From an uncultured Oscillospiraceae bacterium (GTDB lineage Bacteria; Bacillota; Clostridia; Oscillospirales; Ruminococcaceae), in contig CAJTVI010000043.1 of NCBI GenBank assembly GCA_910579545.1, positions 1 to 22,646 on the forward strand: a stretch of 22,646 nucleotides of DNA, in the 5' to 3' direction. Below are positions 21,424-22,646 of the stretch, one piece after another; positions within the stretch are counted from its first letter, which is position 1; each line of letters begins with the position of its first letter. The notes below the pieces were generated by a model, which worked only from the letters and a program-made list of their open reading frames with translations, did not search any database and was not told the origin of the DNA. Position numbers and translations under genes: made by a program.

Positions 21424-21846
21424 ATGGTACAGCGTCCGGTTTGTCTATGCGATGGAAAACTGATCGGCATTGAGAGCATCTTTACGATTGACAGCATTGG
21501 GCGGCAGATCAATATAGAGGAAAAGGTTGAGGCCCTACGAAAAAGGAGCCACAATAATGACCTTTTTTGTCCATGCGGATGCGGAGCCAATCTTATTCTG
21601 GTTGCGGGGGATCGTGGTGTCCGCAGGCAGCATTTTCGTTTACGATCCTCCTCGCTGAAGCAAAAACGCCTTTACCCGGTCAAGCTTATTTCCTCTACAA
21701 ACCCCTTGAATATATATCTTATAATAATAAATTTTCAGTTGAAAACTCTATTGGAAACTATCCAAATAAAGGGTTCTTCCTCCCGATCAATAATATCACT
21801 TTTCCATATATCTGATGCCGGGTTTCATTATCGCAAAAGTTCATAG
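21424..21846 (+). CDS. CoiA-like zinc-domain protein, C-terminus replaced or decayed
   Basis: 140 residues from ATG 21424 (GAGGTG eight nt upstream). The first ~75 residues look like the N-terminal zinc domain of CoiA-type competence/nuclease proteins: GKLIGIESIFTIDSIGRQIN, VEALRKRSHNNDLFCPCGCG and LILVAGDRGVRRQHFR, with a CxCxC cluster and terminal His-Phe. A full CoiA has ~330 residues including a nuclease domain. After about 21650 the reading frame is low-complexity and the base composition turns AT-rich. A different frame reads AYFLYKPLEYISYNNKFSVE to a stop at 21815, which suggests foreign sequence was joined here. Confidence 0.5.
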   Translation: MVQRPVCLCDGKLIGIESIFTIDSIGRQINIEEKVEALRKRSHNNDLFCPCGCGANLILVAGDRGVRRQHFRLRSSSLKQKRLYPVKLISSTNPLNIYLIIINFQLKTLLETIQIKGSSSRSIISLFHISDAGFHYRKSS

Positions 21847-21953
21847 ATAATCAAGCCGGACAAATCCAGAGTCAAGAACATCCAAATAGGGACGTACATA
21901 TTTTCTAAACAGTATCGTCCTATAAATCATTACCAAAATCGAAGGGACGTGGG

Positions 21954-21996
21954 GCCGCGCCCCCACGGTTTTGGGTGAAGCATGAACTGATCCTGC
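21954..21996. repeat. 43-bp direct repeat, left copy, flanking the membrane-protein gene
   Basis: GCCGCGCCCCCACGGTTTTG continues with GGTGAAGCATGAACTGATCC. The right copy at 22555-22597 matches at 38 of 43 positions. GTGGGG before it can pair with the CCCCAC inside, forming a hairpin. Confidence 0.75.
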
Positions 21997-22034
21997 TAAA
22001 AAAAAGAGGCGGGAGAAAATCGGCTTTTGCTTAG

Positions 22035-22418
22035 TTATACGCGTTCTTTTGTTTCAGACGAAAGCGCCGGTTTTTTGTTCCCCTTATCATCGTGGGCAAA
22101 TTGTATAGCTGCAACACATAACGTCGCCGCACCAATGTAATTTTGCAGATTTGTCAGAGCGTAGCCCTTGGGGGACCGAAATAGAATAATAAAATAGAAA
22201 ACAAGCAGTGCAACGGCCGCTGCATATAGGGCTTTATCCTCATGATCGTATAATGATAATTGCCATACTAAAAGCAATACGTTAAACAGCGATACAATAA
22301 ATATCAGTATGTTTGACCAACTGGGACTCCGAAAGATATATCCGCTAATTAATGCTAAGAATGAAAATCCAAGGGCTGTGTAACTGACATATTTTTTAGT
22401 TTTTTTCAAAAAACCCAC
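22035..22418 (-). CDS. Small membrane protein of unknown function
   Basis: 127 residues starting at GTG 22418 with a weak GAGAAAGAA upstream. Four hydrophobic segments are visible: YTALGFSFLALISGYIF, NILIFIVSLFNVLLLVWQLS, ALYAAAVALLVFYFIILF and NLQNYIGAATLCVAAIQF. The N-terminus is basic (LKKTKK) and the C-terminus charged (HDDKGNKKPALSSETKERV), both probably cytoplasmic. I recognise no family. The gene is AT-rich, stands alone and is bracketed by two 43-bp repeats, so it looks like an inserted cassette. Immunity or modulator proteins of this shape are common, but nothing here proves such a role. Confidence 0.6.
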   Translation of the reverse strand: MGFLKKTKKYVSYTALGFSFLALISGYIFRSPSWSNILIFIVSLFNVLLLVWQLSLYDHEDKALYAAAVALLVFYFIILFRSPKGYALTNLQNYIGAATLCVAAIQFAHDDKGNKKPALSSETKERV

Positions 22419-22554
22419 TTCTTTCTCAATAGTTTTGCAAATTATATAGAAACATAAAATCTTTACAGGGCGCTTGTTTTTTTGTTGAAAATTGTTCTTT
22501 TAAAAGATGAAATTGGCAATACAAACGTTAAAAAAGTAAGGGGCGCGGCGCAGA

Positions 22555-22597
22555 GCCGCGCCCCCACAGTTTTGGGTGATGCATGAGTTGATCTTGC
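22555..22597. repeat. 43-bp direct repeat, right copy
   Basis: Same orientation as the copy at 21954-21996 with five mismatches. GGGGCGCGGC (22540-22549) pairs with GCCGCGCCCC at its start, a 10-bp stem around a 5-nt loop. No gene is seen between 22419 and the right edge. Confidence 0.75.
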
Positions 22598-22646
22598 AGG
22601 GAATACAAAGGCAGAAGCGAATCGGAACTGAAGTGGCTTTTACTTA

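Overview
The window looks like a chromosomal contig from a high-GC gut Clostridia, most likely Oscillospiraceae/Ruminococcaceae of the Faecalibacterium-Gemmiger-Subdoligranulum type. This is inferred from a CUT1 sugar ABC operon with a YesM/YesN two-component system, AGGAGG-type ribosome binding sites, a stand-alone PD-(D/E)XK (Rpn-type) nuclease, and short dispersed GC-rich repeats. No rRNA or CRISPR array is present. The only tRNA sequence is a truncated tRNA-Lys.

Region 1 (1-8.9 kb, mostly minus strand, very GC-rich) is a glycan-utilisation locus. In transcription order it holds a YesN-type response regulator, a YesM-type histidine kinase, remnants of a sugar-binding protein and its first permease, an intact second permease, a PHP-domain phosphoesterase, a GlpT/UhpT-like MFS transporter, and the start of a GH112 (galacto-N-biose/lacto-N-biose or galactosyl-rhamnose) phosphorylase. 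A plus-strand tail of a GH29 alpha-L-fucosidase is joined to the 5' end of the binding-protein remnant. GH112 plus GH29 suggests mucin or milk-type glycans. The locus is damaged: one nonsense codon and one frameshift in the regulator, a deletion fusing binding protein to permease near 4045, and an inverted junction near 5022. These are either real decay or assembly chimerism.

Region 2 (8.9-12.5 kb) is a patchwork. It holds a DUF1801-like gene, an AT-rich island with an AbiH/SIR2-like putative defence gene and small coupled ORFs, an IS5-type transposase fragment, and two 126-bp repeats whose terminal inverted repeats copy the acceptor end of the adjacent tRNA-Lys. The tRNA-Lys(CTT) fragment has lost its 5' end exactly where a mobile element begins.

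Region 3 (12.46-about 21.65 kb) is one end of an integrative element. The minus strand carries, from the promoter leftward, a zinc-ribbon protein, a repeat-rich leader with a strong terminator, a sigma-region-4-like regulator, a small coupled ORF, a DinG/XPD-type helicase, a resolvase-like protein lacking its catalytic serine, a 53-residue protein, the Rpn-type nuclease and a large serine recombinase beside the tRNA fragment. Reading the other way are an XRE repressor and an ImmA/IrrE metalloprotease, the ImmR/ImmA control pair of ICEBs1-like elements. Two face-to-face sigma-A promoters and a pair of inverted operator-like boxes lie in the switch region. A CoiA-like fragment follows.

Region 4 (21.65-22.65 kb) is AT-rich. 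It holds one small membrane-protein gene flanked by two 43-bp near-identical repeats.

The most interesting points are the truncated tRNA/att junction with tRNA-mimicking repeats, the convergent promoter switch, the duplicated structured leader upstream of the sigma-like gene, and the catalytically dead resolvase-like protein coupled to a helicase.
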